Counted from the stretch's first letter, positions 34,361 to 44,202 are shown. The stretch is 64,000 bases of DNA from Chryseobacterium phosphatilyticum (GCF_002899825.2 NZ_PPED02000004.1:434001-498000), one strand, 5' to 3'. Notes: generated by a model from the sequence alone, not told the origin. Program-made: numbers and translations.

Positions 34361-35767
34361 TCAATCAAGCAACAGCCTGAGTCCGAATTTCACATTAAAC
34401 TGTAAGGGCTTTTCCTTGTAAATGGTATTTGGCGCGGTCTCATCCTTAAAATGATATCCTATTCCCGGCTCTGCGTAGACGCCTAGTTTATCAATAATCT
34501 TCAGTTGAAGTCCTACAGCTGTACTAACAGAAAACTGTAAAGGCTTGTTCTCCAATCGCTCCTTCGAAGTCTCTTTGATCTCATCGTCAACAACATAAGT
34601 CGTTGTAATTGTTCCTGCTATTGGTTTTTCAACCAAAGCACCTCCGGTTACATATCCGGTAAACCGCCCTTTCTGGATCACATTATAATTAACCTGAACC
34701 GGAATACCCAGATAATGAACAGACTGATCTCCTTTTATATAGTTGGTATCGGTTCCTGAATGAAGTTCCGAAGACAGTTTTGTATAATTCAATCCCGTGC
34801 CTATCCCCCATTTTTTTCCAAGATTATAATAAAGAGACAGCCCGAAGGTAACAGGTACTTTGTGTCTGATCCTCGCTTCTACAGGCTGGCTTTGATTAGC
34901 CAGCAATATCGCTGTCAATGGATTATCATCATATACGGAAGTACTCCAGGCCTGTTCGATATTCATTGGCTTTCCACTCATGGAAGCATATCCCGGGAAT
35001 TGTTGTTCAGCGCCACTGGTTGAAGCATTTCCTGTAAGCATACTCAACATCCAGGATTTATCTTTTTGAGATTTGACAGTTTTATTTTTGGAGAGGTCAG
35101 CATATTTTTCAACTGGTTTTTCTTCTTTAAATACAACCTCACCAACTTTCTGATTCTTAGCAGGCTCACTTACGCTTTCCTTAGAGGACGGTAAAGTTTG
35201 AGCAACCTTACTTTCGTCATGTGATCCCTCTTCTTTATCTGCAACTATATTTATTTCAGATCGACTGGTCATATCACCTTTATTTTCTTCCAGATAGTTT
35301 CCTGGTTTTTTTTGTTTTAACACGCTTTCAGGGATAAAGGTCTTCAATATATTCTGAGCTAAAGAAATATCTTCTCTGTGCTTTTCTTCTTCTTCCGAAT
35401 CACTTTTATTTTCTATATTTTCAAAGGCAGAAAGATTGTTGGGTTCCTTTTTAATATCTGTCTTTTTCTGAGAAAGCTTTTGGGCATCCTCACTACCTGA
35501 AAAACTGATTTTTAACATCAAAAAAAGCAACGCAATCGCTGCAGCAATACCTCCGATACGATAGAATAAGGATCTGCTCTTCTTATTTTTCCCAACGTCT
35601 CCTTTTGGCTCAACAGCATTAGCCTCAGGAGCGAACCCGGCAACGGTAGTATTCTCTTCTTTTTCAGAGAATAATTCATTGCTGACTTCATCCCACAACC
35701 CGTCAGGAACATCTTCTTCATGGTCTTCCATTCTGCTTCGCAGGCTATTTAACCATTCATTACTCAT
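34361..35767 (-). CDS. Membrane protein with anti-sigma-like N-terminus and outer-membrane barrel C-terminus
   Basis: A 468-residue protein. The N-terminus (MEDHEEDVPDGLWDEVSNELF) matches the cytoplasmic part common in proteins encoded beside Bacteroidota ECF sigma genes. One transmembrane helix follows (about 68-88, then a long charged Lys/Glu-rich linker to about 290). The C-terminal region (HKVPVTFGLSLYYNLGKKWG to the end) is an outer-membrane beta-barrel-type fold of the PorT/OMP_b-brl kind. Both halves in one chain imply a span across the periplasm, or the barrel is soluble. It overlaps the sigma gene by 8 bp, supporting regulation of that sigma factor. Confidence 0.75.
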   Translation of the reverse strand: MSNEWLNSLRSRMEDHEEDVPDGLWDEVSNELFSEKEENTTVAGFAPEANAVEPKGDVGKNKKSRSLFYRIGGIAAAIALLFLMLKISFSGSEDAQKLSQKKTDIKKEPNNLSAFENIENKSDSEEEEKHREDISLAQNILKTFIPESVLKQKKPGNYLEENKGDMTSRSEINIVADKEEGSHDESKVAQTLPSSKESVSEPAKNQKVGEVVFKEEKPVEKYADLSKNKTVKSQKDKSWMLSMLTGNASTSGAEQQFPGYASMSGKPMNIEQAWSTSVYDDNPLTAILLANQSQPVEARIRHKVPVTFGLSLYYNLGKKWGIGTGLNYTKLSSELHSGTDTNYIKGDQSVHYLGIPVQVNYNVIQKGRFTGYVTGGALVEKPIAGTITTTYVVDDEIKETSKERLENKPLQFSVSTAVGLQLKIIDKLGVYAEPGIGYHFKDETAPNTIYKEKPLQFNVKFGLRLLLD

Positions 35768-36326
35768 ATTGTGCTTTTTTTGACGTTTTAAAATCTTTTA
35801 TTTTCTGAACAAGCAGTCCTTTGGCCCGGTGAAACTGTGATGCAGAAGAATTTTCGGCAATTCCCAAAAGCAAGGCAATTTCTTTATGGCTTTTTTTCTC
35901 AAATACATACAGGTTAAAAACGGTACGATATCCATCCGGGAGCCTTCTGATCATTTCCATAATATCTTCCCGTGGAATTTCATCAAAGTCAGGTTCTTCG
36001 TCATTTGGGATATCAGGAAGGTCGTTTATCTCAATATTTGAAGTGAAATTTCCTTTCTGTTTTATATGCTTTAATGCTTCATTTACCGTAATCCTTGTCA
36101 TCCATGCTTTTAAAGATCCGTTCCCCCTGTATTCAAAGGATCCTATGGAGCGGAACATCTTGATAAAACTATTTTGAAGGATATCATGAGCATCCTCTTT
36201 CTCAGCTACATAACGGGAACACACATAGGACAGATTTCCGGAATAGGCTCCAAAAAGCTCTTTCCAGGCAGCCTCCTTCTTCTGAAGAAGGTGTTGCACC
36301 AAAATCTGTTCTTTACTTTCTTCCAT
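35760..36326 (-). CDS. ECF RNA polymerase sigma-70 factor
   Basis: A 188-residue extracytoplasmic-function sigma factor. Region 2 (about 20-95) has YVAEKEDAHDILQNSFIKMF and LKAWMTRITVNEALKH, the core-binding and -10 recognition helices. An acidic linker (NDLPDIPNDEEPDFDE) follows, and region 4 (about 125-180) has RLPDGYRTVFNLYVFEKKSHKE-type sequence with the helix-turn-helix IALLLGIAENSSASQFHRAK. It has a full consensus housekeeping promoter upstream, so its expression need not be autoregulated. It overlaps the downstream membrane gene by 8 bp. Confidence 0.93.
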   Translation of the reverse strand: MEESKEQILVQHLLQKKEAAWKELFGAYSGNLSYVCSRYVAEKEDAHDILQNSFIKMFRSIGSFEYRGNGSLKAWMTRITVNEALKHIKQKGNFTSNIEINDLPDIPNDEEPDFDEIPREDIMEMIRRLPDGYRTVFNLYVFEKKSHKEIALLLGIAENSSASQFHRAKGLLVQKIKDFKTSKKAQYE

Positions 36327-36373
36327 ATATATCAGCCCGCCGTATCTTATTAAATATCTACTGAAATTTTAAG

Positions 36374-36403
36374 CAAAAATAGATTGCATCTTATAAAACG
36401 CAA
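36374..36403 (-). promoter_or_regulatory. Promoter of the ECF sigma operon
   Basis: On the minus strand: TTG (36403-36401), a gap of 19, then TATTTTTG (36381-36374), matching the primary-sigma consensus. The expected leader is about 40 bases before ATG 36326. Confidence 0.7.
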
Positions 36404-36426
36404 CCCATTTTTGGCAATATCTATAA

Positions 36427-37005
36427 TTAATTTTTTATACAGAATGGAAAATTATAATTAATCACCTCATACGGTGTGATGTCTGTTCCATCTACATTAA
36501 TTTTCTCTGCAACGATAGCATATCTCAATGATTGATCCATTCCTACAAAAAAGCCTTTTTGTTTAGCAACCAGTGTTACTTTCGTATTCTTTGTTGCTCC
36601 ATCTACAGGAATCTTAAGTTCCAGTACTTTTGGAGTAAATACCAGTTCTAAAACATTACTGGCTGTATTTATGGTTGCCGTATAATTAAGATCATATTTC
36701 ACTTTTCCCATTGCTTTCAGTGTAGTTTCTGCCTTTATCGGATCTTTAACCACATTTTTTACAATTTCAGCTATCGGAAATTCTGTAAAGTTGATGGTAT
36801 CTTTTTTCACACTAAAGGCCTGTATTTTTTCTGTTTTGACACTTCCTTGTATGGTCACCAGCTTTCCTTTATAATTTCCTTTAACATCATCCAGCTTTAC
36901 CGGTGGAATATCTGGTCCGTTATCATTATTACATGCTGATAAAGTAAAACCTGTTAGTAAGATTAAAAACACAATTAAAAATTGGGGTACTGTAAATTTC
37001 TTCAT
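36427..37005 (-). CDS. DUF4840-type lipoprotein
   Basis: A 192-residue lipoprotein with a lipobox at FTLSACNND. The body (VKLDDVKGNYKGKLVTIQG near the start, TPKVLELKIPVDG in the middle) fits what I recall of the Bacteroidota DUF4840 family, an all-beta domain of unknown function. The start at 37005 puts the signal at the N-terminus; an upstream ATG at 37029 would add eight polar residues. It sits apart from the sigma operon, upstream of it on the same strand and 101 bp away. Family name less certain than the lipoprotein call. Confidence 0.65.
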   Translation of the reverse strand: MKKFTVPQFLIVFLILLTGFTLSACNNDNGPDIPPVKLDDVKGNYKGKLVTIQGSVKTEKIQAFSVKKDTINFTEFPIAEIVKNVVKDPIKAETTLKAMGKVKYDLNYTATINTASNVLELVFTPKVLELKIPVDGATKNTKVTLVAKQKGFFVGMDQSLRYAIVAEKINVDGTDITPYEVINYNFPFCIKN

Positions 37006-37222
37006 TACATTATTTTTTTCATTAAACATTAAAATATTTTCGAGTACTCATTTATATAAATCCAGTTTTCCGGAAATCTTGCACGTTTTTTAAAAAAAAA
37101 CAAAATTTAATACGCAACCAATTGATTTAAAGCGTATAAAAATTCAAAATATTTTCTCTCTTGCAAATAGTTTTTACTTTTCTACCCAATTACAGGTATA
37201 AAAAAAGCACTATTTCCATGTA

Positions 37223-37254
37223 TTGTCCTGACTATCCTTCTTGCGGTAGATTTG
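37223..37254 (+). promoter_or_regulatory. Promoter of the 37286 lipoprotein gene
   Basis: TTG (37223-37225), a gap of 21, then TAGATTTG (37247-37254). The -7 box ends 31 bases before ATG 37286. Confidence 0.65.
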
Positions 37255-37285
37255 CAAATAATACAACTCAAAATATTATTTTGTT

Positions 37286-37771
37286 ATGAAAATGCAAGGA
37301 GCAAAAAAAATTATTTCGGCTTTTTTTATACTGGCAATTATAGGAACAACGATCACTGCCTGCAGTAAAGATGGAGATGATCCGGGGGATGCAAAGGCAA
37401 GTATGAAATTTACGATTACCGTAAACGGAGCGGATTCTAACGATCAGGTTGATTTTGTTGTGGGAGCCGGAAATCACGATGCCAGTCAGTATGGAAATCC
37501 TGTATGGAAAATGAATGGAGCTATTCAAGGAAACGAAGATCATATTCAACTGGCAGTCGGAAACTTTACAGGCAACACTAAAACGTATGTGTTTGAATCT
37601 GTGAAACAGTTTAATTTTTCCAGCTTGAATGTTAGTGTGTCCAATTTAGATGGCGCTCCGGTTTCTATCAGCTATAAGGCAGAAGTCAACGGAAAAGTTG
37701 AAACCAATGAAACCAAATCAATAGCAGCTGATCAAATCTTTATTAAAGATTACTCATATCAGGCAAAATAG
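37286..37771 (+). CDS. Small lipoprotein of unknown function
   Basis: A 161-residue lipoprotein with a signal segment and lipobox at TTITACSKDG (Cys about residue 26). It is followed by an acidic linker and a single beta-rich domain with KFTITVNGADSNDQVDFVVG, VWKMNGAIQGNED and YVFESVKQFNFSSLNVSVS. I do not recognise the family. It has its own consensus promoter and terminator and is divergent from the DUF4840 lipoprotein gene, so the two may be related surface proteins. Confidence 0.65.
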   Translation: MKMQGAKKIISAFFILAIIGTTITACSKDGDDPGDAKASMKFTITVNGADSNDQVDFVVGAGNHDASQYGNPVWKMNGAIQGNEDHIQLAVGNFTGNTKTYVFESVKQFNFSSLNVSVSNLDGAPVSISYKAEVNGKVETNETKSIAADQIFIKDYSYQAK

Positions 37772-37803
37772 GGTAATCATATCAGATATTTTAATTCGTG
37801 GTA

Positions 37804-37833
37804 AGGCTGTCTCAAATCTGAGATAGCTTTTTT
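37804..37833 (+). terminator. Intrinsic terminator after the 37286 lipoprotein gene
   Basis: An 11-bp stem AGGCTGTCTCA (37804-37814) with TGAGATAGCTT (37819-37829), including one G-U and one G-T type pair, is followed by T's. Confidence 0.72.
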
Positions 37834-37926
37834 ATTTGGACAGCCTATGCCCAAATAAAAAATTGTATTTTTAAAACGATTGGATTTTTTACTATCAGTT
37901 TAAAATAGCTCACTAAAAACCACAAT

Positions 37927-38418
37927 ATGAAAAATAACATTCAAATCATCAGCAATGACCAGGGTGAAACACTAGGTATAGCAGGAGGGAATTATCGGAT
38001 CGTTGTTTCCGGAGATCAAAACAATAATGCATATGCCGTTATAGAAATGCTTGTTCCTCCGGGTGGTGGACCTCTTCCACATTCTCATCCTGAGATTCAG
38101 GAAATGTTCTACCTTGTTGAGGGGGAACTGGAGTTTAAAACTGAACAGGGCAAAAGCATTGTTAAAAAAGGAGGCTTTGTAAATATTCCTTTTAAAGGTG
38201 GGATACATTGTTTTAAAAATATTTCAGATCAATATGCCCGTATGCTTTGCACGGTAGTTCCTGCTGGTCTGGAACAGGTGTTCAGAGAAGCGGGAACCGC
38301 CGTAAGGCCAGGTGAGTTTTTACCTGTTGCTCCTCCGACTCCGGAAAGAATCGCTTTTTTAAAAGAGATTGATAAAAGATACGGCATGACCACCTACCCA
38401 CCTGATTACCTGGAATAA
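37927..38418 (+). CDS. Cupin domain protein (quercetinase-like)
   Basis: A 163-residue single-domain cupin, a beta-barrel metal-binding fold. The first cupin motif appears as PLPHSHPEIQEMFYLVEGELEF (about 51-72), with the metal ligands His53, His55 and Glu59 pattern, and the second motif as PFKGGIHCFKN (about 89-99, His). The C-terminal tail (VAPPTPERIAFLKEIDKRYGM) is typical of small dioxygenase-like cupins. Substrate cannot be inferred. It has no operon partner and ends before a bidirectional terminator shared with the efflux operon. Confidence 0.82.
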   Translation: MKNNIQIISNDQGETLGIAGGNYRIVVSGDQNNNAYAVIEMLVPPGGGPLPHSHPEIQEMFYLVEGELEFKTEQGKSIVKKGGFVNIPFKGGIHCFKNISDQYARMLCTVVPAGLEQVFREAGTAVRPGEFLPVAPPTPERIAFLKEIDKRYGMTTYPPDYLE

Positions 38419-38445
38419 GACAGAATTTAACGGCACCTGAAAATG

Positions 38446-38476
38446 AAAAAGGAAGCTATATCCAGCTTCCTTTTTT
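38446..38476. terminator. Bidirectional intrinsic terminator
   Basis: A 7-bp stem GGAAGCT (38451-38457) with AGCTTCC (38464-38470) has an A-run before and six T's after. It ends the cupin gene on the plus strand and the efflux operon on the minus strand. Confidence 0.85.
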
Positions 38477-38495
38477 CTATTGACCATGTATCTAC

Positions 38496-39911
38496 TTATT
38501 GTACACCACCTCCAAGCGCCCTGTACAAATCAACCTCAGCATTTAATCTTTCAAGGGTAACATTGATAGATTCAAGATCATTCTGTAGTTTGTTATTCTG
38601 TGCTGTAATCACCTCCAAATAAGTGGCCATACCGCTTTTATAAAGTTTTAGTGCATCATTTATTCCTTTATCCAGAATAGCCGTTCTTTGATCCAAAAGC
38701 TTTAATCTCTCAGAAGAACCTGTAGATTTTGCCATGGCATCAGAAACTTCACCAACAGCTGTCATAACTGACTGCTTAAAATTGATCGCAGCTTTCTCCT
38801 GTTCTATTAATGCCGTTTCATATCCTGTCTTCAGCTGTTTCTTCTGAAAAATAGGGGCTGCCAGATTGGCGGCTATGGCTTTGGTAATAGAACCCGGGAT
38901 ATCAAACCAGCTATTGAACTTATTGGAATTGACTCCAATTTGCGGGCTCAGGCTGATACTTGGATACATTGCAGCTTTTGCCAAACCTGTTTTTGCATTC
39001 AGACTGATCACATTGAATTCCGCTACTTTCAGATCAGGTCTTCGGCTCAGCAACTGTGCAGGAAGACCTTCTGATAATTTATTTTCAGGAATCATATTTT
39101 TCAAATTACCTTCTCTTTCAATCTTTGTTGGATATTCTCCACAAAGGATACTCAATGCATTTTCCTGAATGGAAATATTTTGTTTTGCCAACGGAATCAA
39201 TAACTGAGCTGTCTTTTTCTGAGCCTCTGATTGCTGAACAGCCAATGAATTGATTTGTCCTGCGGTAAACTGAAGGTTCATCATTTTAAGTGTATTATCA
39301 CTCAATTCAATGTTTTGTTCAGCTATTTTCATTTGCTCATCCAGACTGATCAGGTTATAATAAGCCTGTGCTACCTGAACTATAATACGGCTTTTGATTG
39401 CATTTAAGTTTTCTTTCTGGGCAAAATATTCTGCAGCAGCTGATTCTTTCTGCATTTTAGCTTTTCCCCAGATATCAACTTCCCAGGATAGTCTTAGAGT
39501 TGCGTTGAAATCATCAATATATTTCGTTCCTAAAAACTGTTCATTAAGAGATCCGTTAAGACTGTTCTTAGACGCCCAGCTTCTGTTTGCTCCTGCACTG
39601 AAATCCAAAGTCGGCATAAGAGACAACTTGGCCTGTTTATAAATCAGATCCAGTTGTTCTATATTCTTCAGGGCAATATTCACCTCGTTATTTCTGGTGA
39701 GGGCTTTATCTATTAACATGACCAGTTTAGGGTCTTTGAAGAATGTTTTCCATGGGAGCACTACCGTATCTCCTGTTACCTGTACAGATTCTTTGTATGT
39801 TTCAGGAATCTGAAGGTCAGTTCTTGTATATTTTTTTCCTACAGCGCAAGACATCAGTAATGATGCCATTGCGCCTGAAATAAGGAAATTCTTTATATTA
39901 AATAGTCTCAT
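38496..39911 (-). CDS. RND efflux outer-membrane factor (NodT/OprM family lipoprotein)
   Basis: A 471-residue outer-membrane channel of the TolC family. A lipobox (LLMSCAVG, Cys about 22) anchors it, and two OEP repeats (about 55-245 and 265-465) form the barrel-and-tunnel. Typical family strings include LSWEVDIWGKAKMQKESAAAE, PAQLLSRRPDLKVAEF and LYKSGMATYLEVITAQN. It is the last gene of the tripartite efflux operon and overlaps the permease stop by 14 bp. Exported compounds are not predictable. Confidence 0.92.
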   Translation of the reverse strand: MRLFNIKNFLISGAMASLLMSCAVGKKYTRTDLQIPETYKESVQVTGDTVVLPWKTFFKDPKLVMLIDKALTRNNEVNIALKNIEQLDLIYKQAKLSLMPTLDFSAGANRSWASKNSLNGSLNEQFLGTKYIDDFNATLRLSWEVDIWGKAKMQKESAAAEYFAQKENLNAIKSRIIVQVAQAYYNLISLDEQMKIAEQNIELSDNTLKMMNLQFTAGQINSLAVQQSEAQKKTAQLLIPLAKQNISIQENALSILCGEYPTKIEREGNLKNMIPENKLSEGLPAQLLSRRPDLKVAEFNVISLNAKTGLAKAAMYPSISLSPQIGVNSNKFNSWFDIPGSITKAIAANLAAPIFQKKQLKTGYETALIEQEKAAINFKQSVMTAVGEVSDAMAKSTGSSERLKLLDQRTAILDKGINDALKLYKSGMATYLEVITAQNNKLQNDLESINVTLERLNAEVDLYRALGGGVQ

Positions 39912-42900
39912 TTGTCAATTGATTTTGGATTACAGGATACTTCTTTTTGGATGAAAATTTCTCATCCAGATACTGGAAGAACATGTATAATACAGGGATT
40001 ACAAATACTCCCAGAATAACTCCACTCAACATACCGATCGCAGCACTTACACTGATCGATTTATTTCCTGAAGCCATTCCTCCTGTTGAGATCATCAAGG
40101 GGATCATCCCTACAATGAATGCCAGTGAGGTCATGATAATCGGACGTAATCTGGCTTTTGCTCCTTCCAGTGCAGAGTCAAGAATTGAGAGCCCTGCTTT
40201 CCTACGTTGTACAGCAAATTCCACAATAAGAATGGCATTTTTCGCCAGCAATCCGATCAACATAATCAATCCTACCTGTACATAAATATTATTATCAAAT
40301 CCGATCGCTTTTATTCCTAAGAATGCTCCTAATACTCCTGTAGGAATGGAAAGCATTACTGCCAAAGGAAGAATATAACTTTCATACTGTGCCGACAGAA
40401 GCAGGTAAACGAAAAGCAAACATAATCCAAGGATTACAACAGTCTGATTTCCTGCTGACTTTTCCTCTAAACTTAATCCTGTCCATTCATAGCTGTAATC
40501 GGAGGGTAATTTACTTAAGGTCTGCTCCATTTTATCCATCAAGGCTCCGTTACTTACTCCCGGCTTTGGCACCACATTAATGTTAAGCGAGTTATACAGA
40601 TTATATCGTTGAACGGATTCCGGACCGTATACTTTTTTCAACGTGATCAAAGTATTTACTGGAACCATTTCTCCCTTGTCATTTTTGACAAAAATATCAT
40701 TGAAGGCTTGTTCATCCATTCTGAAAACACCATCAGCTTTAATATTCACTCTGTAGAACTTTCCGAATCTGGAAAAGTTCTGAGACTGATCACCTGAGAA
40801 ATAAGTCTGTACTGTTCCTAAGAGTTGGGCAACACTTACTCCAAGCTGTTTCGCTTTGTCTTCATTTACTTCAAGTTCCAGCTGAGGATAATCTGCTCTA
40901 AACATCGTGTAAGCATATGCTACTTCAGGAACCTGCATCAATTGTCCGATCAGGTCATCAGCCTTTGCTTTCAAAGACTGTGGATCTCTACTCATACGAT
41001 CCTGTAATACGATCTCTGAGCCACTGGTCACTCCATATCCTTCCACGGGAGGCATTCTGAAGCTTATCACGCTTCCCTCTTTAATTTCAGCCAGTTTTCC
41101 ATTCACAATATTCATGATCTCATCAATATCCTGAACTGCACCTCTTTCTTTTTTAGGTTTTAATTTCACAAATCCCATTGCATAGGCAGGTCCGGCACTA
41201 TTACTTAACAGGTTAAATCCTGTAATGGATGTATTTTCCTGAATAGCCTCTACCCCTTTTAAAATCGTATTGATTTTATTGGATACCTCTGTCGTTTTTG
41301 TCAATCCTGTTCCAGGTGGCATGCTCAATGAATAAATAAAGAATCCATCATCTTCCATTGGGACAAAACTCTTAGGGGTACTCATCATTAACCAGGCGGA
41401 TAGTCCGATGATTCCAGCTATTAATCCTCCTGCAATCCATTTACGTCCAATCAGGAACCTCACTCCTTTTGCATAGCGGTTCGTCATATTGTTAAACCCT
41501 GCATTAAACGCTATTGCAAATCGTTGCCCGAAACCTTTTGGTTTTTCTCCTTCTGCATGATGGTTTTTCAAAAATACTGCACACAAAGCTGGCGTCAGTG
41601 TCAATGCGTTTACTGCTGAGATGATAATAGCAATTGCTAGTGTATAGGCAAACTGCTTATAGAAAAGTCCAGCAGATCCTGACATAAATCCGATTGGAAT
41701 AAATACGGCAGACATGACTAGCGTAATAGAGATTACGGCCCCGGTAATTTCCCCCATCGCTTTGTGAGTGGCATCTCTTCCCGAAAGGGTTGTTCCTTCC
41801 ATATTACTGTGCACCGCTTCCACAACGACGATCGCGTCATCGACGACAATACCGATGGCCAATACAAGGGCAAAAAGTGTCAATACATTGATGGTAAATC
41901 CTAATACCAGCAGGAAAAAGAATGTACCGATAATCGCCACAGGAACTGCAATTGCAGGAATAATAGTAGACCTGAAATCCTGTAAGAAAATGAATACGAC
42001 AATGAATACAAGAATAAACGCTTCTATCAAAGTAGATTTCACCTGGCCTGTCGCTTCATCCAATCTTTCTTTAGTACTCATTACCTTGGTATACTTTATA
42101 CCGGGAGGAAATGATTTTGCCAGTTGATCGATCGCTTTATTAACTCCTATTTCAATTTCATTCGCGTTGGATCCTGTGGTCTGCATAATTGCGACAGTAA
42201 CAGCATTCTTCCCGTTGGAAAGGTTATCTCCACTATTATTGATGGATCCAAACTCTACACGGGCTACATCTTTCAGCCTGATCACATTGGTTCCATCATT
42301 TTTGACGATCATATTTTCATACTGTTCCGGTGTGTTCTTTTTTCCTTTATAGCGGATTACATATTCCAGAGCTGCATCAGATTCTTCGCCCAGTTTACCG
42401 GGAGCCGATTCCAAACTGTGATCTGCAATTGCATTGGAAACATCAGCCGGAACAAGACCATATAATGACATTTTCTGTGGATTCAACCAGATTCTCATGG
42501 AATAATCTTTAATCCCGAAAATCTGTGCCTGTCCTACTCCTTTTACCCTTTTGATTTGTGGGATAAGGTTGATACTGGCATAGTTCTGAAGGAATTTTTC
42601 ATCATATTGTTTATTATCCTCTGTATAGATATTGAAGATCAATACCATACTGTTCTGCTGTTTAGAGGTCGTTAACCCCATTCTTATTACTTCCTGAGGA
42701 AGTATGGGAGTGGCCTGCTGTACTCTGTTTTGTACATTTACTGCTGCCTGGTCAGCATTTACGCCTTGTTTGAATATGACAGAAATGGTAAAGGTTCCGT
42801 CATTACTGGCGGTGGATTTCATGTAGCTCATGTCTTCCACCCCGTTGATCTGTTCTTCCAGCGGCGTTACTACCGATCGTATCACCGTTTCACTGTTACC

Positions 42901-43053
42901 TCCGGGATAAGATCCTGAAACGGTAATCGTAGGTGGTGAAATATCCGGAAATCGGGTCACTGCAAGCTGGTTAAGTCCTATGATCCCTAAAATCACAATG
43001 ATAAGGGATATTACTGTTGCCAGTACAGGACGGTCTATTATCTTTTTTAACAT
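39898..43053 (-). CDS. RND multidrug efflux permease (HAE-1, AcrB/MexB family)
   Basis: A 1051-residue proton-driven inner-membrane pump with twelve transmembrane helices and two large periplasmic loops, a full-length HAE-1 transporter. The proton-relay residues are visible: the Asp pair in IGIVVDDAIVVVEA (about 404-417) and the lysine in GLLAKNAILIVEFA (about 940). The N-terminus (DRPVLATVISLIIVILG, FPDISPPTITVSGSYPG) is canonical. It lies 30 bp after the adaptor gene and overlaps the outer-membrane factor, completing the tripartite set. Confidence 0.96.
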   Translation of the reverse strand: MLKKIIDRPVLATVISLIIVILGIIGLNQLAVTRFPDISPPTITVSGSYPGGNSETVIRSVVTPLEEQINGVEDMSYMKSTASNDGTFTISVIFKQGVNADQAAVNVQNRVQQATPILPQEVIRMGLTTSKQQNSMVLIFNIYTEDNKQYDEKFLQNYASINLIPQIKRVKGVGQAQIFGIKDYSMRIWLNPQKMSLYGLVPADVSNAIADHSLESAPGKLGEESDAALEYVIRYKGKKNTPEQYENMIVKNDGTNVIRLKDVARVEFGSINNSGDNLSNGKNAVTVAIMQTTGSNANEIEIGVNKAIDQLAKSFPPGIKYTKVMSTKERLDEATGQVKSTLIEAFILVFIVVFIFLQDFRSTIIPAIAVPVAIIGTFFFLLVLGFTINVLTLFALVLAIGIVVDDAIVVVEAVHSNMEGTTLSGRDATHKAMGEITGAVISITLVMSAVFIPIGFMSGSAGLFYKQFAYTLAIAIIISAVNALTLTPALCAVFLKNHHAEGEKPKGFGQRFAIAFNAGFNNMTNRYAKGVRFLIGRKWIAGGLIAGIIGLSAWLMMSTPKSFVPMEDDGFFIYSLSMPPGTGLTKTTEVSNKINTILKGVEAIQENTSITGFNLLSNSAGPAYAMGFVKLKPKKERGAVQDIDEIMNIVNGKLAEIKEGSVISFRMPPVEGYGVTSGSEIVLQDRMSRDPQSLKAKADDLIGQLMQVPEVAYAYTMFRADYPQLELEVNEDKAKQLGVSVAQLLGTVQTYFSGDQSQNFSRFGKFYRVNIKADGVFRMDEQAFNDIFVKNDKGEMVPVNTLITLKKVYGPESVQRYNLYNSLNINVVPKPGVSNGALMDKMEQTLSKLPSDYSYEWTGLSLEEKSAGNQTVVILGLCLLFVYLLLSAQYESYILPLAVMLSIPTGVLGAFLGIKAIGFDNNIYVQVGLIMLIGLLAKNAILIVEFAVQRRKAGLSILDSALEGAKARLRPIIMTSLAFIVGMIPLMISTGGMASGNKSISVSAAIGMLSGVILGVFVIPVLYMFFQYLDEKFSSKKKYPVIQNQLTNETI

Positions 43054-43083
43054 TTTCGAATGATCTAAGAATGATTATTAAAA

Positions 43084-44202
43084 TTATTTTGAAGGAGCCA
43101 CTTTAGCAACGACCTGGGCCCCATCTGTAAGAGCATCAATTCTGTTGATGGCAATTTTATCTCCTGCATTCACCCCTTCCTTGATAAAGTAATCCTGGGA
43201 AGTACTTCCTGAAACTTTAATCTGGGTCATTTTCACTTTATCCTTCCCTTCCAGTTTATAGACAAAATATTTATCCTGGATATCTTTCACTGAAGTTTTT
43301 GGCAGCTTTACAACTCCGTCCAGGTTATTGTGAATCATCACTCTTCCTGTCCCTCCCGATCTCAGGAGTTTATCCGGATTCTGGAAAACAGCTTTCATCT
43401 GGATACTTCCGGTAGTTCTGTCGAAGTTTCCACTGGCGCTTTCCAGTTTTCCTTTCAATGAATACATGGAACCATCCGCCAGAATAAGGTCTACATCTCC
43501 TGTGGTATTTCCTGATGCTGTGGCTCTGCTATGAGCAATAAAATCAGCTTCATTCATAGAAAAATAAACATTTACCGTATTGATGTTTGAAAGTGTCGTC
43601 AATGGAGTTGTATCAGAAGGACTAATCAGGTTACCAATTCTGTTCGGAATTCTTCCGATATATCCGCTTACCGGAGCTTTGATATAAGCAAAATTAGCAT
43701 TGATCTTTGAAGAACCTAATGATGATTGTGCCTGTGCTACCTGTGCTGAAGCTGCTTTAAAATTGGCCTGTGCTGTTTTCAGCTGCATATCTGAAACTAC
43801 TTTTCCTTCTACAAGCGGTTTTAATTTTTCAACTTCCAGTCTTGCTGTTTCCTGAGCAGCCACAGCGGCTTTTAAGGCCGCCTGATTAGTATTAACCTGT
43901 TCATTGTACACAGATGGGTTAATTCTAAACAATGTCTGCCCTTTGTTAACATATTGTCCTTCTTTAATATAAACGGCTTCAAGATATCCTGTAATCTGAG
44001 CTTTTATTTCTACATTATCCTGTCCTTCTATGCTTCCCGGGTAACCGGTGGAAACGTCTTCATCTCCTGACTTCACCTGAATAAAATCTGTCGGCAATGC
44101 CGGTACCTGTTGGGAATTTTCCTGAGCATTTCCTGAACCGCAGGAATACAATATTGCTGCTGCGATAAGGGGAAGGGCCAGATATCCTTTTCTGTAATTC
44201 AT
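43084..44202 (-). CDS. RND efflux periplasmic adaptor (membrane fusion protein)
   Basis: A 372-residue adaptor linking the permease to the outer-membrane channel. It has a lipobox (ILYSCGSGN), the lipoyl/barrel halves (GQDNVEIKAQITGYLEAVYIKEG near 60 and FAYIKAPVSGYIGRIPNRIGNLIS near 170), a coiled-coil hairpin between them (about 95-165), and a beta-barrel and membrane-proximal domain. First gene of the efflux operon. The 306-bp region upstream is expected to hold its promoter; no TetR-type regulator is adjacent. Confidence 0.93.
   Translation of the reverse strand: MNYRKGYLALPLIAAAILYSCGSGNAQENSQQVPALPTDFIQVKSGDEDVSTGYPGSIEGQDNVEIKAQITGYLEAVYIKEGQYVNKGQTLFRINPSVYNEQVNTNQAALKAAVAAQETARLEVEKLKPLVEGKVVSDMQLKTAQANFKAASAQVAQAQSSLGSSKINANFAYIKAPVSGYIGRIPNRIGNLISPSDTTPLTTLSNINTVNVYFSMNEADFIAHSRATASGNTTGDVDLILADGSMYSLKGKLESASGNFDRTTGSIQMKAVFQNPDKLLRSGGTGRVMIHNNLDGVVKLPKTSVKDIQDKYFVYKLEGKDKVKMTQIKVSGSTSQDYFIKEGVNAGDKIAINRIDALTDGAQVVAKVAPSK

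Noticed and set aside
39947-42512. Many plus-strand frames under the efflux permease
   Set aside because: They are antisense to a well-conserved RND transporter and have no recognisable domain; they follow from its codon use.
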